Shown here: positions 9,376 through 20,576 of the stretch, one piece after another
Layout: each line of letters opens with the position of its first letter
How positions within the stretch are numbered: position 1 is the stretch's first letter
Assembly (NCBI GenBank): GCA_039519185.1
Contig: CM076854.1
Span: forward strand, 160,571,434 to 160,635,433
Direction of reading: 5' to 3'
DNA from: Astragalus membranaceus
Taxonomy: Eukaryota > Streptophyta > Magnoliopsida > Fabales > Fabaceae
Length of the DNA stretch: 64,000 nt
Made by a program: the position numbers and the translations under genes
The notes under the pieces: generated by a model
Seen by the model: the letters and a program-made list of their open reading frames with translations, nothing else
Database searches by the model: none
Told to the model about the DNA's origin: nothing

Positions 9376-11921
9376 GGCTAAATTACACTAGCGGTTCTTT
9401 AAGTTATTTTTTTGTAACAATTTGGTCCTTTATGTTTTTTCGTATCAACTAAGTCCTTTAAGTCACATAACATTCACACTGTTAGCCTTTTTTTTTTAAT
9501 TTCCCATCCAACTCCGTTAAAAAATACCTATGTGGCAGTTAAATGCTTATTTGGCAGGTCCAACATGGCTTTTTTAATTTGACTCAAAAATTTTTATTTA
9601 ATATTTTATTAAAATAAAGTCAAATTTAAATGAACATCTTCATCTTCCTCAAACCCAAGAACAAAAATGTGGATCCTCGACAGCAACTTCTCTGAAGTTG
9701 TCTCTACCGCTGAAAGAGATTTGGGGATTCATATGTAGTGAATTGAGTCGAAAAAATGAAAAACACAGTTTCTGAAATATGTAGTGAATTGGTATTTTTT
9801 TTTTGACAAACCAAGCTATCGCTTTTAGAAAAGGAAATAAACAAATTAAAATGCTTGGGCTTTCAAGGGCGTCGATGATGATGAGGGTCAATTGAAGATT
9901 TGAAGGAATGGATTGTTTGTGGTAGTTTTTGAAATAGGATTTTCGATATTCCCTAATTTTATTACATTTGAAATTAGTGCCCTAATTGTGTATAAAATCT
10001 GAATTCAACTGGTATGGTTTATGTGATGGAGAAATTGAAGTGTTTCTTGTTTCGATTTTCATTTTTTCAATCCCACATTCGATTTCTTCAATAGGTTTTG
10101 TGTGACTTCTTGTTTTATGCGTGAAAATTTTAAATCTGGGTTTGTTGGTGCTGGTTGTTGGATTTTACAATCAGAGATAGGGTGTGCGAATAGCAGCAAA
10201 TAGGCCCAGTAAGCCCAACCCAATTATTCCAAAAACCTTGATTAGTCCACTAGCCAAACACCCACTTAGACAGTCGGGTATATGGGACACCCAGACTCGC
10301 TTCAAGCGGTAAATCTTGCGGGTTATTTTGACCCGCTTCAATTGAACAAAACCCAAAAAACTAGGGGTTCACCATCGGTTAGTTCCATGATTTTCTTCTT
10401 CACTCAAATCAACATTGGTCTAATGATTTTCTTCTGATTTACGAGTAAATCTTGAAGCTAGTTCCATGATTTACACAGTAAGCTACGTAATCACAAAAAC
10501 CCCTATGATTTGATTTTGACTTGCTTGTGATACTGTTTCCAAAAACCCTAACTTTTGTTTTTTTATTTTCAGGTACACAGCTACTGGGGTTTTGATGCGG
10601 ATATGACAACGAAGGTAACGATGCCACTAACTTTGGTATTTCTATGTAATTTTCTTTTTGATCCTTCAAACCCTAACTTTACCTTTTGCTGTATTTCTGA
10701 TTGCATGTGTTTTGGATACAATATCAAGAACAACAGGGAGTTTCTCAGCTCAGAAACTCACAGTATCTCAAGTAGGTAACCTCTTTTCTTCCCTTGTTAC
10801 TGTAATCCTTTTTCACTCTTGTAACTCACACTTTGATAAACACTAACTCTGTTTTATTTTCCTTGGAGGTACACACACTCTGTTGAGAGAAGGAAGATTC
10901 ACAGTAATACACACATAGAAAGAGAACAAGAAAGCATAAAAGCTTTTTTGAAGACTTAGGGTATAATGAAAAGTACTTGTAAATTGTATTCACATGCTTA
11001 GTTAAATCTGTATAGTGTAGCTAGCTTATATATACATGAACTGAATATCTAGCTGTTAGAAAGTTTGTTAGAAACAAGCTTGATTTGTTTCTAATTTAGT
11101 TAGGAAGTAACTCTCAACTGTTTGTAATAAGACTCTATGGACATTATTACAGCTTATTCTAACGGCTATAATTTCAAAATATAGCTGTTTATATTTTGAG
11201 GATAGTTTAGGATTTTGATTAAAATCCAACACTAGTTGCGTTGCTATCAGCCTATCACATGGGAAGGCGGTGTAAACCCCACCATCTCACGTTTCTTGAG
11301 CCCACTAATATGTTGGATACTTATCCACTATAACAGGTGCTAAATCTAAACATTAATTGGGGCCAACATGAACAGTGGGTAGATCTAGAGGGATTGAAAA
11401 ACTGCTAGAAATAAAATTTGGGGTCAACAAAAAATTCTGGAAATATACTGTTAACAGTGTTTTTCATTTTTGTTTTTGAAGCCATGAAGAAGTTGAAGAA
11501 GAAGAGCTGACCCCAAATCCATTGACAGAATGGAAGAGCAACCGCTATCTCTGTTAGCAGATGAAGAAGTTGCAGCAGATCGATCTACTTCTATTGGGTT
11601 TTGGGTTTTTGGGTTTGGGGAAGATGAAGATTCATCTAAAATTTTAGTTTTTTTTAATAAAATAATAAACAAAAAATATGAGTTGGATTAAAAAAAGACA
11701 TGTTGGATCTGCCAAATAAGCATTTAACTGCCGTATAGACTTTTTTTAACGGGGTTGGATGAAAAATTAGAAAAAAGGCCAACTGTGTAAACGTTGTGTA
11801 ACTTAAAGGACTTATTTGGTACGAAAAAACATAAATGACCAACTTGTGCTTATCAAAAAATAAATAAAGGACCAACTTGTTGCACAAAAATAACTTAAAG
11901 GACCCCTAGTATAATTTAGTC
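9376..11921. mobile_element. Mutator-like element (MULE), non-autonomous
   Basis: Long terminal inverted repeats of roughly 270 bp (about 9376-9650 and 11648-11921) start GGCTAAATTACACTAG and end with the diverged reverse complement (CTAGTATAATTTAGTC). A 9-bp direct repeat TTTTAATTA flanks them (9367-9375 and 11922-11930), the duplication size of Mutator-like elements. No transposase frame is seen. The interior has gene-like texture with splice-like sites, so it may be a Pack-MULE. The captured source gene could not be named. Confidence 0.8.
10540..10790 (+). other. Possible captured spliced gene fragment inside the MULE
   Basis: A pyrimidine tract ending TTTTCAG (about 10567-10573) is followed by a short open stretch encoding VHSYWGFDADMTTK and then GGTAACG, a donor-like site. 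A second open stretch encodes about 15 residues rich in S, T and Q (ISRTTGSFSAQKLT) and ends at CAAGTAGGT. This pattern suggests two exons taken from a host gene. The protein family is not recognised, so the call is tentative. Confidence 0.3.
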
Positions 11922-12064
11922 TTTTAATTAATTGTGAAAAGATAAAAGATGTAAAGGAATGTTTTAAAAAAGATAAAAGACGTAAATAAATACTTTTAAA
12001 AAGAAAAATGATAGGAACGGCAAAAATATTTAATGGTCTAATAACCCATTCAGCTGCTTACGTG

Positions 12065-12637
12065 TAGGGGTGTTCACCGTCGGTTTGGATTGAATTTGTC
12101 CAAATCTATTGCCCGAACCAATTACAATTACTCAATTTTGTCTTTTTCTCCAATATCCAAACCAATTTGATATTGGACGGGTTGGTTTAGATTGAGCTCA
12201 TGGGTCAAGCACTAAAATGTTAATTTTCTTAAATATAAAAAATTACTTTTTTTTAATATTCCAACACTTTTAAATAGCTAAAAAAATTCTATAAATTAAA
12301 AATTACACAAAATTAAAATGTAATTATAACACTTCATGAATAGTTTTCCAATCGATAATATTAAAATTTTACAATTTAATCATATCTTTTTAGGTAAATT
12401 GTCTAAGCAAAAATAAAATTTTGTAATTCTAAAATTACAAAACTACTATGACCTAGTATGAGTTGATTCAGGTTCGCGAGATCAATTTTTAAACTCTGTT
12501 ACCGGAACCAAACCACTATGGGTTGGTTTGGGCTAGTTCGAGTTTGACCCAAACACTAAAAATGTCTGAATCAAACATGCTAGTTTAGATTGAATTGTGA
12601 GTTGGTTTGGATTTGCTCGAACCATAGAACACCTTTA
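12065..12637. mobile_element. hAT-type MITE
   Basis: Left end TAGGGGTGTTC and right end GAACACCTTTA are imperfect inverted termini. An 8-bp direct repeat CTTACGTG flanks them (12057-12064 and 12638-12645). Subterminal sequences carry GGTTTGG/CCAAACC-type repeats on both strands. There is no coding capacity. An 8-bp duplication with TA-G-type ends indicates the hAT superfamily. Confidence 0.8.
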
Positions 12638-12993
12638 CTTACGTGGCCAATTTGTCTATATCACCGTTCACATACGCTATATTTAACAATTATTTAACAG
12701 AATGACCATTTTAATTAATTCTAAAAAATAGGTTCTAAGTGAATATTTTAAAAGATAAAAGATAAATGAATATTTTAAAAAATAAAAGGCATAAATGAAA
12801 GAGTAAAAAGGTAAAGAATACAAGTGTATTTTAGCCGCAAATATACGAATCAGAATCAAATTGCAACTAGACTCTCACCGAGAGCACGGGGTCTTAGTTA
12901 TTTTCATAAAGTACCATTACATATTTTTGCATTTTTTTTTGATAAGCAATGTTAGTGGGGGAGGTAAGGAATGTTAGTTTTCCGGATTTGAAC

Positions 12994-13200
12994 TAGGCAT
13001 GGCAGTAAAACCCGGACCCGCGGATACCCGCCCGAACCCGCCCCCGATTTTGTCGGGGAAAACCTAGTTTAAACGGGTTCGGGTTCGGGGATGGGTTTTC
13101 CCCGCTTTGCTGAGTCGGGGACGGGGACGGGGACGGGGAATGTGATACCCAGCCCGAACCCGAACCCGCCCCGCTAGAAGTTAAATTACTTAAAAAATAC

Positions 13201-13245
<45 letters not shown>

Positions 13246-13808
13246 ACTTCCAAATTCCAACAGTAGAAACCCTATCTTCTGCGCCTCTCATCTCCAGCCG
13301 CTCTCTCATCTGCCTAGCGCATAGTGCCACAGTGCGATCAATCACTCAACCTCTCCTCTCCGCCTCCGCCTCCGCCTCCGCCTCTCCTCTCCGCCTCTCC
13401 TCTCCGTGCTCCTCTACGTGCTCCTCTCTACCTCGCCTCTCCGCTTCTCCGCTCTTCTCTCTCAGTCTCACGGTCTCACGGAGTCACGCTCTTCTCTCTC
13501 AGTCTAACTCTCTTCTCCATCGCTAGCATCAGTTTTATTTTTCTCAGGTAAGAACTCCCCTCTACCTCATTCTGGTTTCTCTCTTCTCTCTCGGTCTCAC
13601 TCTCTTCTCTATTTTCTCTCTTTTTTATTATAGGAGCCAGCGGGGACGGGGACGGGGCGGGGAAACCCGAAACCCATCGGGGGCGGGGTTGGGGATACAT
13701 ATTTCAACCCCGACGGGTTTGGGGTCGGGGTCGGGGAATGGGTAGTGTGGCGGGGTCGGGGACGGGGAGAGTAAAAACCGACCCCGCCCCGCCCCGTTGC
13801 CATGTCTA
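12994..13808. mobile_element. hAT-type element nested in the SINE
   Basis: Left end TAGGCATGGCA and right end TTGCCATGTCTA are inverted. The 8-bp repeat ATTTGAAC flanks both sides (12986-12993 and 13809-13816). Subterminal regions are packed with GGGGACGGGG and its complement. The interior has an (AT)n run (13203-13242), a CT-rich stretch with CTCCGCCTCCGCC repeats, and a TTTTTCTCAGGTAAGA splice-like site, so it may include a captured 5'-UTR. No transposase. Confidence 0.8.
13203..13242. repeat. (AT)n microsatellite
   Basis: About 20 uninterrupted AT units within the hAT element. Confidence 0.95.
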
Positions 13809-13907
13809 ATTTGAACCCGGGTCTTCCTGCTTGCACTCATTTGGTCCTCCAGTATCCCTTAGCTCACCAATTAATCTACTTACTTTGGGATGTATTATTG
13901 CCTTTTT

Positions 13908-14501
13908 CCCGAAATGATTTACCTCTTTTTTATTTATTTATAAAACTACAAAAATGTCATTACATATTTTAGTATTTTTTTCTATAAATGGTTGCCCCCA
14001 TTTTTTAACAAAACTACAAAAAAACGATTACTTTCTTTTTATTTTTTTCGGATATGATTGCCCTTATTTTTTTTATCAAAATCACAAAAATGTAATTACA
14101 TACGTTTGTCTTTTCCCTGAAATGATTGCTCTCATTTGTTATCAAAACTACAAAAATGTCATTATTATTTTTGTCTTTTACTAGATATGATTGCCATATT
14201 TTTTTTTATCAAAACCACAAAAATGTCATTACATACGTTTGTCTTTTTCCCGAAATGATTGCCCTCGTTTTTTATCAAAACCACAAAAATGCCATTACTT
14301 TTTTTATGTCTTTTACCAAAAATGTTTGCCTTATTTTGTTGTCAAAACTACAAAAATGCCATTTCATACGTTTGTCTTTTTCCCGAAATGATAGCCCTCA
14401 TTTTTTATCAAAACAACAAAAGTGCCATTACTTTTTTTTGTCTTTTACCGAATATATTTGCCCTCATTTTCTGCCAAAAATATTAAAATGCCATTACATA
14501 C
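13908..14501. repeat. Dimeric minisatellite, left part
   Basis: About nine copies of a ~66-bp unit containing CAAAACYACAAAAATG and ATGATTGCCCTC. Two flavours alternate: one continues ATTACATACGTTTGTC, the other ATTACTTTTTTTGTC. The true period is thus about 133 bp (a dimer). The array is cut at 14501 by the Gypsy element and resumes at 18303. Confidence 0.85.
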
Positions 14502-15450
14502 TGTTGACACCCATTTTCGCCGAGGACTACTCGGCTGGCATAGAATCGGCTAGCCGAGGGCCGAAGGCTGATTCCCGTCGGCAAAAGTAGAAATTTTAGC
14601 TGCTTGGGGTCTAAATTGACTATACATTACCACATGGCTAAGATAAACAGCTGAGGTGCCTACTCGGCTGACGCCTGATTGGCCGAGGTAAGACTCGGCC
14701 GAGACAAATCGGCTTGACGTGGCTACTAAGTTTATATAGACTTGGAGGCTAATATTTGGTATTAATGTGTTCATATAATTATTTATTAAATAATTATATG
14801 ATTTATTAAAGTAAATATAATGGAGAAAGGCCAAGCCAAGCTACGGTAACCACCTTCCTAAATTTATGGGAAGTGGGCATGAGGAGTTGGTCGAGGTAAA
14901 TGAGCTTGCTTTGGGAGCAAGCATTCAACGCACGTGGACACATTTAGACGTTGGAGCGGTTAAGACAATGTGGAGAAGCGCTGTAGAAGTGGAAGCAAAG
15001 ATATTTTGACCCCACTACCCGTGCTAGTGGAAGAGTGGAAGAGTGCTTCCTAGTTTTTAGGGTCTGAATGTAATGTAGTGCGTTGATCTGGATTAATCCA
15101 ATGGTAGGCAAATGTTGGCTGTGTTTGTGGCCGACGATGGCCTATGTATATAGATAGGAGAGTAATTGTACAGAATAGTCACATCCAATCCATCAAAAAC
15201 TCTACGTTTATTTCATCTATCTGCTTTTATCGCACTTTATCTTTATTTTTATGCATTAGCCAGTAGTATAATCCAACTCTCGCGTCCCATTCACTCAACC
15301 TGACCCTTTCTAGAGGAGTCAGGATACCCACAGTCAATGAGCAGAATTCCTTCCTTAGCGCAATTGGTTGAAGAACAGAGGAATCGAAAACCTTCCCAAA
15401 CCTCTGGCCGAATCCACGGCTAGGACCTTAGAGTTTGACGAAGAACAACA
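14502..15450 (+). repeat. Left LTR of the gag-only Gypsy element
   Basis: Paired with 17356-18302. It contains TCGGC/GCCGA-rich short repeats near its start and ends GAAGAACAACA next to the primer-binding site. Confidence 0.9.
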
Positions 15451-15557
15451 AATTGGCACGCCCGGTGGGACTAGAACGGATGAACAGACCATTGTGTTTG
15501 ATTCGCCTGGACTCGATTATCATTGGCGTATGCACTTACGCTTTGTTAAGAACTTAA

Positions 15558-16691
15558 GCATGGAGTCACCTTCTGCATCAAAAAAGGCAATTGCTGCCAA
15601 AGGCAAAACAATGGAGCCAGTAGGTGCTTCGGGGCAACGGTTACTGCCGAATCGAGCGAACCACCTCACCATGAGGGGGAACCCGTGGTCATGACCACAT
15701 CATTCATTCGGCAACAGATAGAGATAATGCACCAAGTGTCCCAACAATTGGCTGACATAGTTAAACCTATGGTGCACAATGAGGTGCAACATGCTAAGGA
15801 ATTGGAACAAAGGCATGCAACGCAAGGTAGCAGCGCTACTAACCCCATTTTTCTGGGCCAATCACAGGGAGGACATCCTATTTCTCTGGGAGGCACGCAT
15901 CAGTCACTGCCATACGCCAACCCTGTTGGACCTCAGTAGGCATCCACTTATACTTCTATGGGAGGCATGCATCAGGTAGGTCCCAACTCCTAGATCCTAA
16001 TTTGATAGCTGACACCATCAAGAAGTTCTTCGGTGTTCAGTTAAAACCACTCGACAGGCCTGTATACAGGAAGCCTTACCCCGAGTGGGTGGGCAGATTG
16101 CTGCCTCTTCCCAGAGGATTTAAAACCCCTGACTTTGCCATATTCTCCGGGGATGATTGTAAGTCTACTATGGAGCACGTCGGCCGATTCACGGCCCAAT
16201 GTGGGGAAGGAAACCAGAATGAGTTCCATAAGTTGCAGCTGTTCCCTTTGTCTTTGACAGAGACTGCCTTCTCATGGTATTCTTCTCTCCCACCTGATTC
16301 TATACAGACCTGGGCAGACATGAAAAGATGCTTCCATTACAGATTTTATTGGCCACAGCCTGAAGTTACTGCAGCCGATCTCATGAATCTACGGCAGAAG
16401 GTGGATGAGGCTGTGACAGACTTCATTGAAAGATTCAAAAAGATGGCCGGAAAGTGCTCAGTAGCTCTCCCAGAATCTCAACTTACTTCCATGGCCATCT
16501 CTGGAATGCACCCTCAATTGAAGGAGAAGCTTGTGGGACAAGCTTGTAGTGACCTCAGTGGCCTGACTTCCAGGGCAATTCAGATTGAACAATTCACTCA
16601 TGAGAAGAAGCTAGAAGGATTTGACGGTGAAATAATCCCTATGGATGATTATGATGTGTCTGAAGATGCATCAGATTACCATAGTGATTAG
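15558..16691 (+). pseudogene. Gag polyprotein, Ty3/Gypsy type, frameshifted
   Basis: The best-preserved part (16002-16691, 229 aa) shows a Retrotrans_gag domain: SWYSSLPPDSIQTWADMKRC, then DLMNLRQ and DFIERFKKMA, ending in an acidic tail. Upstream the reading continues in other frames: a segment starting near 15558 (MESPSASKKAIAAKGKT) and a segment at about 15685-15939, so there are at least two frameshifts. No zinc knuckle or protease follows. As translated now it could yield only a capsid-like fragment. A related autonomous element would be needed for movement. Confidence 0.75.
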
Positions 16692-16854
16692 GCAGCCAAA
16701 TGATATGGCAGCTGAGACCTCGTCAACTAACAAGGGTGGCTACACTTTTGACTATGGCTTTGGCGCACGGCTTACCATTTCCTTCAACAAAGGGTAAGTC
16801 GAAGTAGCCGATTCAATGGAAACGAAATACCAATCCAACAAGACAAAGTGTGAC

Positions 16855-17225
16855 GACACTTAGCAGTGCCACATCGGCAACGTAAGACTACTATCTGCAA
16901 ACACGACGTCTTACTTACGTTGGTGTTTACTTAATCAACTGGAACACACAATACTAAGGGGCACCTAGCAGTGTCACTTTGACATTATGAGTCTACTGTC
17001 TGCAATCCCAATTGTACACAATTTGGACGCACCTAGCAGTGCACTTTGACATTATGAGTCTACTGTCTGCAATCCCAGTCAGACATAACTGGGGAGCACC
17101 TAGCAGTGTCACTTTGACATTATGAGTCTACTGTCTGCAATCCCAATTGTGCAACACTGGGGGGTACCTAGCAGTGTCATTGTGATATTGTGAGTCTACT
17201 GTCTGCAACCTCAGTTATTCCAAAA
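16855..17225 (+). repeat. ~68-bp tandem array in the 3' interior of the Gypsy element
   Basis: Five to six copies share CACCTAGCAGTGTCACTTTG and GAGTCTACTGTCTGCAA. They start near 16857, 16962, 17028, 17095 and 17164; the first is more diverged. The array is non-coding and lies between gag and the right LTR. Confidence 0.85.
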
Positions 17226-17355
17226 GATGAAGTTTCCATACGCACTACAACCATAGTTGTCAAGTGTAAGGAGTTGGCAGAGAAGAAATCGGCCGACATA
17301 ATACATCATTCAGCTTCCTCTTAGGGACCTCAGCTAAAGGATGCAGGGGGGCATT

Positions 17356-18302
17356 TGTTGACACCCGTTTTCGCCAAGAGCTACTCGGCTGGCGTAGAAT
17401 CGGCTAGCCGAGGGCTGAAGGCTGATTCCCGTCGGCAAAAATAGAAATTTTAGCTGCTTGGGGTCTAAATTGACTATACATGACCACATGGCTAAGATAA
17501 ACAGCTGAGGTGCCTACTCGGATGACGCCTGATTGGCCGAGGTAAGACTCGGCCGAGACAAATTGGCTTGACGTGGCTACTAAGTTTATATAGATTTGAA
17601 GGCTAATACTTGGTATTAATATGTTCATATAATTACTTATTAAATAATTATATGATTTATTAAAGTAAATATAATGGAGAAAGGCCAAGCCAAGCTACGG
17701 TAACCACCTTCCTAAATTTATGGGAAGTGGGCATGAGGAGTTGGCCGAGATAAAGGAGCTTGCTTTGAGAGCAAGCATTCAACGCACGTGGACACATTTA
17801 GACGTTGGAGCGGTTAAGACAACGAGGAGAAGCGCCGTAAAAGTGGAAGCAAAATATTTTGACCCCATTATCCGTGCTAGTGGAAGAGTGCTTCCTAGTT
17901 TTTAAGGCCTGGATGTAATGTAGTGCGTTGATCTAGATTAATCCAATGGTAGGTAAATGTTGGCTGTGTTTGTGGCCGACGAGGGCCTATGTAGATAAAT
18001 AGGACAGTAATTGTACAGAATAGACACATCCAATCAATCAAAAACTCTACGTTTATTTCATCTATCTTTATCTTTATTTTATCGCACTTTATCTTTATTT
18101 TCATGCATTAGCCAGTAGTATAATCCAACTCTCGCGTCTCATTCACTCAACCTGGCCCTTTCTAGAGGAGTCAGGACACCCACAGTCAAGGAGCAGAGTT
18201 CCCTCTTTGGCGCAATTACTTGAAGAACAGAGGAATCGAAAACCTTCCCAAACCTCTGGCCGAATCCACGGCTAGGACCTAAGAGTTTGACGAAGAACAA
18301 CA
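17356..18302 (+). repeat. Right LTR of the gag-only Gypsy element
   Basis: Matches 14502-15450 nearly end to end and is 2 bp shorter overall. It abuts the second half of the interrupted minisatellite. Confidence 0.9.
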
Positions 18303-18385
18303 CATACGTTCGTCTTTTTCCCGAAATGATAGCACTCATTTTTTATCTAAACTACAAAAATGTCATTACTTTTTTTGAGTTTTTA
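18303..18385. repeat. Dimeric minisatellite, right part
   Basis: Continues the array of 13908-14501: it resumes at the CATACGTTCGTC phrase where the element cut it, followed by one further copy with AAACTACAAAAATG. Confidence 0.8.
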
Positions 18386-18715
18386 TAACTACGTATGTAC
18401 GCACAGGGTTGGCCCCAAAGCAAGGGCTTTGGGCCTCACAAAAATAAAAAGAAAAAAGGGCCTCCAAAAATATTATTTAGGCCCAATGATAAAGCCTTGT
18501 GTATATTATGTTTTCTGCTGATAGTATATTTCTACTTGTTGGTGCGATGGTTGAGCACTCTTTTGTAACTCTTAGAAACCTGGTTCTGTTCATTGCTGAA
18601 TTGTTTTTGCATTTTTATATTTCATAGAGCAAAGATAACGGCTATGCTCGTAGCAAGAACCAAATGATAAAAGTAACACATTAAAATTGTAGGGGGAAGT
18701 CTCCTACCCAAATAT

Positions 18716-18908
18716 TTTTGGGTAAACGTATCCACCGCACAGATATAAGTGATTAATCTCTCGCTCATTATAGGTGCCTCGAGGGACAGAACAGCTGGTC
18801 TAGAGTTTTAACGCTGCTCCGTACTCAATGCGGTGATCGAACCCTCAACCATTGGTTAAAGGAAGTTCAGCCCCAACCAGTCAACCACTGAACCCCATGC
18901 TCTGAGTT
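18716..18908 (-). mobile_element. tRNA-derived SINE (family shared with 63.2 and 63.5 kb)
   Basis: Flanked by a 17-bp target duplication GTCTCCTACCCAAATAT (18699-18715, 18909-18925). On the minus strand the head contains GGTTGACTGGTTGGGGCTG (box A region) and GGTTCGATCACC (box B region). The sequence aligns along its whole length with 63176-63376 and 63482-63673. Confidence 0.85.
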
Positions 18909-19021
18909 GTCTCCTACCCAAATATGCTTATGAGGGACTATGGATCGGAAGCGTCCAATAAATTGAGTTTAACTTTTTTTTGACAATCAATTGAATTTAA
19001 CTATTGAATGAAAAACAATCT

Positions 19022-19032
19022 CTCACACACAC

Positions 19033-19103
<71 letters not shown>
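19022..19103. repeat. Compound (AC)n(AT)n microsatellite
   Basis: CACACACACA is followed by ATACATACAT and a run of about 30 AT units, upstream of the CAF1 gene. Confidence 0.95.
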
Positions 19104-19107
<4 letters not shown>

Positions 19108-19507
19108 GAGTGGATTTGATTTATGTGCATCGGCATTGTATAATTTTTTTATACTATCACTCCACCACAAATTATCAAGTTAATAAAATTGTCAATTCTT
19201 CTCCTAATTATCCTATAGGCCATTCATATTATGATTTGTAATTTGTTTTCGGTGTAAAAAAACTTTGCACACACCGGTTGTAGACAACAATGTCTCACGA
19301 AATATTTGACCCTCACGAAATAGACTACATAATACATATTATATATTTTTTTTTTTGGTCAACATACATATTATATATTTAAGTGTCTCATTTTAAAATT
19401 TGCTTTATGTCTCCTCGTGCGTTGGTTGGGCCGGTCCTGTATACGTATAATACGTATAGCATAAAGTTGTTTTTTGTGAAGGTTTCGGACTTTCGGCCCA
19501 ACAAACT

Positions 19508-19514
19508 TATATAA
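19508..19514 (+). promoter_or_regulatory. Candidate TATA box of the CAF1 gene
   Basis: TATATAA lies about 205 bp before the start codon, in a CTTATATAAGCC context, which leaves a plausible 170-180 nt 5'-UTR. Confidence 0.5.
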
Positions 19515-19718
19515 GCCAGGATTATTCCCCGTCTATGTTCTCTTCTACCATGGTCGATAAAAACTGGTGTTCCCTCTCCCAGTGCGAATCCTCGTTCTTC
19601 TCTTCTTCGGCCAAACCCTAATCGTGGCCTCTGCAACGCACATCGGGACCTACTCGAGTTCCCGATATACCAAAATTTCATCAAAGCGATTCGATTCGCA
19701 TAGCCCTTACTTCTCAGT

Positions 19719-20576
19719 ATGTGTAACCACAAAACCCTAGAAGAAGAGATTTCCTTCTCCACCAAATCCCATGGATCCGTACTCACCAGATCAGTGTGGA
19801 GCTCCAATCTCGAATCCGAATTCAAGTTGATCCGATCAGTCATCGAATCCTATCCTCTCATTTCAATGGACACCGAGTTCCCCGGCGTCGTCATTCGCTC
19901 AGACTCCACTGACCCCTCCTTCCGACAAGCAGTTACTCACTATCGTGTCCTCAAGGCCAACGTTGACCGTCTGAAGTTGATTCAGATCGGTCTCACTCTA
20001 TCTGATCATAAGGGAAATCTTCCAACCCTAGGAACCGCTAACTCATACATTTGGGAATTTAACTTGAAGGACTTTGATGTAGCGCATGACGCACACGCGG
20101 CGGAGTCGGTTGAGTTGCTGAGATGCCAGGGGATTGATTTTGAGAAGAATCGCGAGTTCGGGATTGACTCTTTCCGTTTTGCTGAGTTGATGATGTCATC
20201 GGGTTTGGTTTGTGACGATTCCGTTAGTTGGGTGACTTTCCACAGCGCCTATGACTTTGGGTACCTTGTGAAGGTGCTTACACGGCGTGATTTGCCAGAG
20301 GATTTGGGGGAATTTCTCCGACTTGTGAAAGTGTTCTTTGGAGATAAGGTTTTTGATGTGAAGCATTTGATGAGGTTCTGTTCAAACTTGCACGGTGGGT
20401 TGGATAGGGTTTGTCGGTCCTTGAAGGTAGAAAGGCTTATTGGAAAGAGTCATCAGGCTGGTTCTGATAGCTTGCTCACTTTGCATGCTTTTCACAATAT
20501 CAGAGAGCTTTATTTTGGAAAAACAGATGAGTTTGTCAAATATGCAGGTGTATTGTATGGATTAGAGGTTTTCTGA
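19719..20576 (+). CDS. CAF1: CCR4-associated factor 1 family deadenylase
   Basis: A complete, intronless 285-residue protein. CAF1 is the DEDDh-type 3'-5' exoribonuclease subunit of the CCR4-NOT complex, which shortens mRNA poly(A) tails. The catalytic residues are visible: D51 and E53 in MDTEFPG, D179 in HSAYDFGYL, and H245 and D250 in KSHQAGSDSLLT. LIQIGLTLSD (87-96) and WEFNL (112-116) match the family core. The length fits plant CAF1 proteins (about 270-290 aa). Plants carry several such intronless copies, often stress-induced, and which paralogue this is cannot be set from memory. The ATG is the first in frame after a TATA-like box. The gene stands alone between a microsatellite and intergenic DNA and shows no damage. 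Confidence 0.93.
   Translation: MCNHKTLEEEISFSTKSHGSVLTRSVWSSNLESEFKLIRSVIESYPLISMDTEFPGVVIRSDSTDPSFRQAVTHYRVLKANVDRLKLIQIGLTLSDHKGNLPTLGTANSYIWEFNLKDFDVAHDAHAAESVELLRCQGIDFEKNREFGIDSFRFAELMMSSGLVCDDSVSWVTFHSAYDFGYLVKVLTRRDLPEDLGEFLRLVKVFFGDKVFDVKHLMRFCSNLHGGLDRVCRSLKVERLIGKSHQAGSDSLLTLHAFHNIRELYFGKTDEFVKYAGVLYGLEVF

Larger units (their letters stand above)
12937..13892 (-). mobile_element. tRNA-derived SINE, split by a hAT element
   Basis: The parts before 12994 and after 13808 together match the intact SINE at 46904-47040 in the same orientation. On the minus strand the head carries a GAGCTAAGGGATAC stretch and a box B-like GGGTTCAAAT. The T-rich start (about 12930-12940) is the minus-strand A tail. 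A 15-bp imperfect target duplication (TATTTTTGCATTTTT against TATTATTGCCTTTTT) flanks it. Confidence 0.7.
14502..18302 (+). mobile_element. Non-autonomous Gypsy-like LTR retrotransposon (gag only)
   Basis: Two LTRs of 949 and 947 bp (14502-15450, 17356-18302) start TGTTGACACCC and end GAACAACA. The 5-bp repeat CATAC flanks the element (14497-14501, 18303-18307). After the left LTR comes a candidate primer-binding site starting TGGCACGCCCGG (15454). Before the right LTR is a purine tract (GCAGGGGGGCATT). The ~1.9 kb interior holds only a broken gag and a tandem array, with no protease, RT or integrase. It is inserted in the minisatellite. The LTRs differ at a few tens of sites by eye, so it is not very recent. 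Confidence 0.9.

Noticed and set aside
13954..14590. Open frames up to 154 aa encoding repeated FYQNHKN-type peptides
   Set aside because: They are translations of the 66-bp minisatellite.
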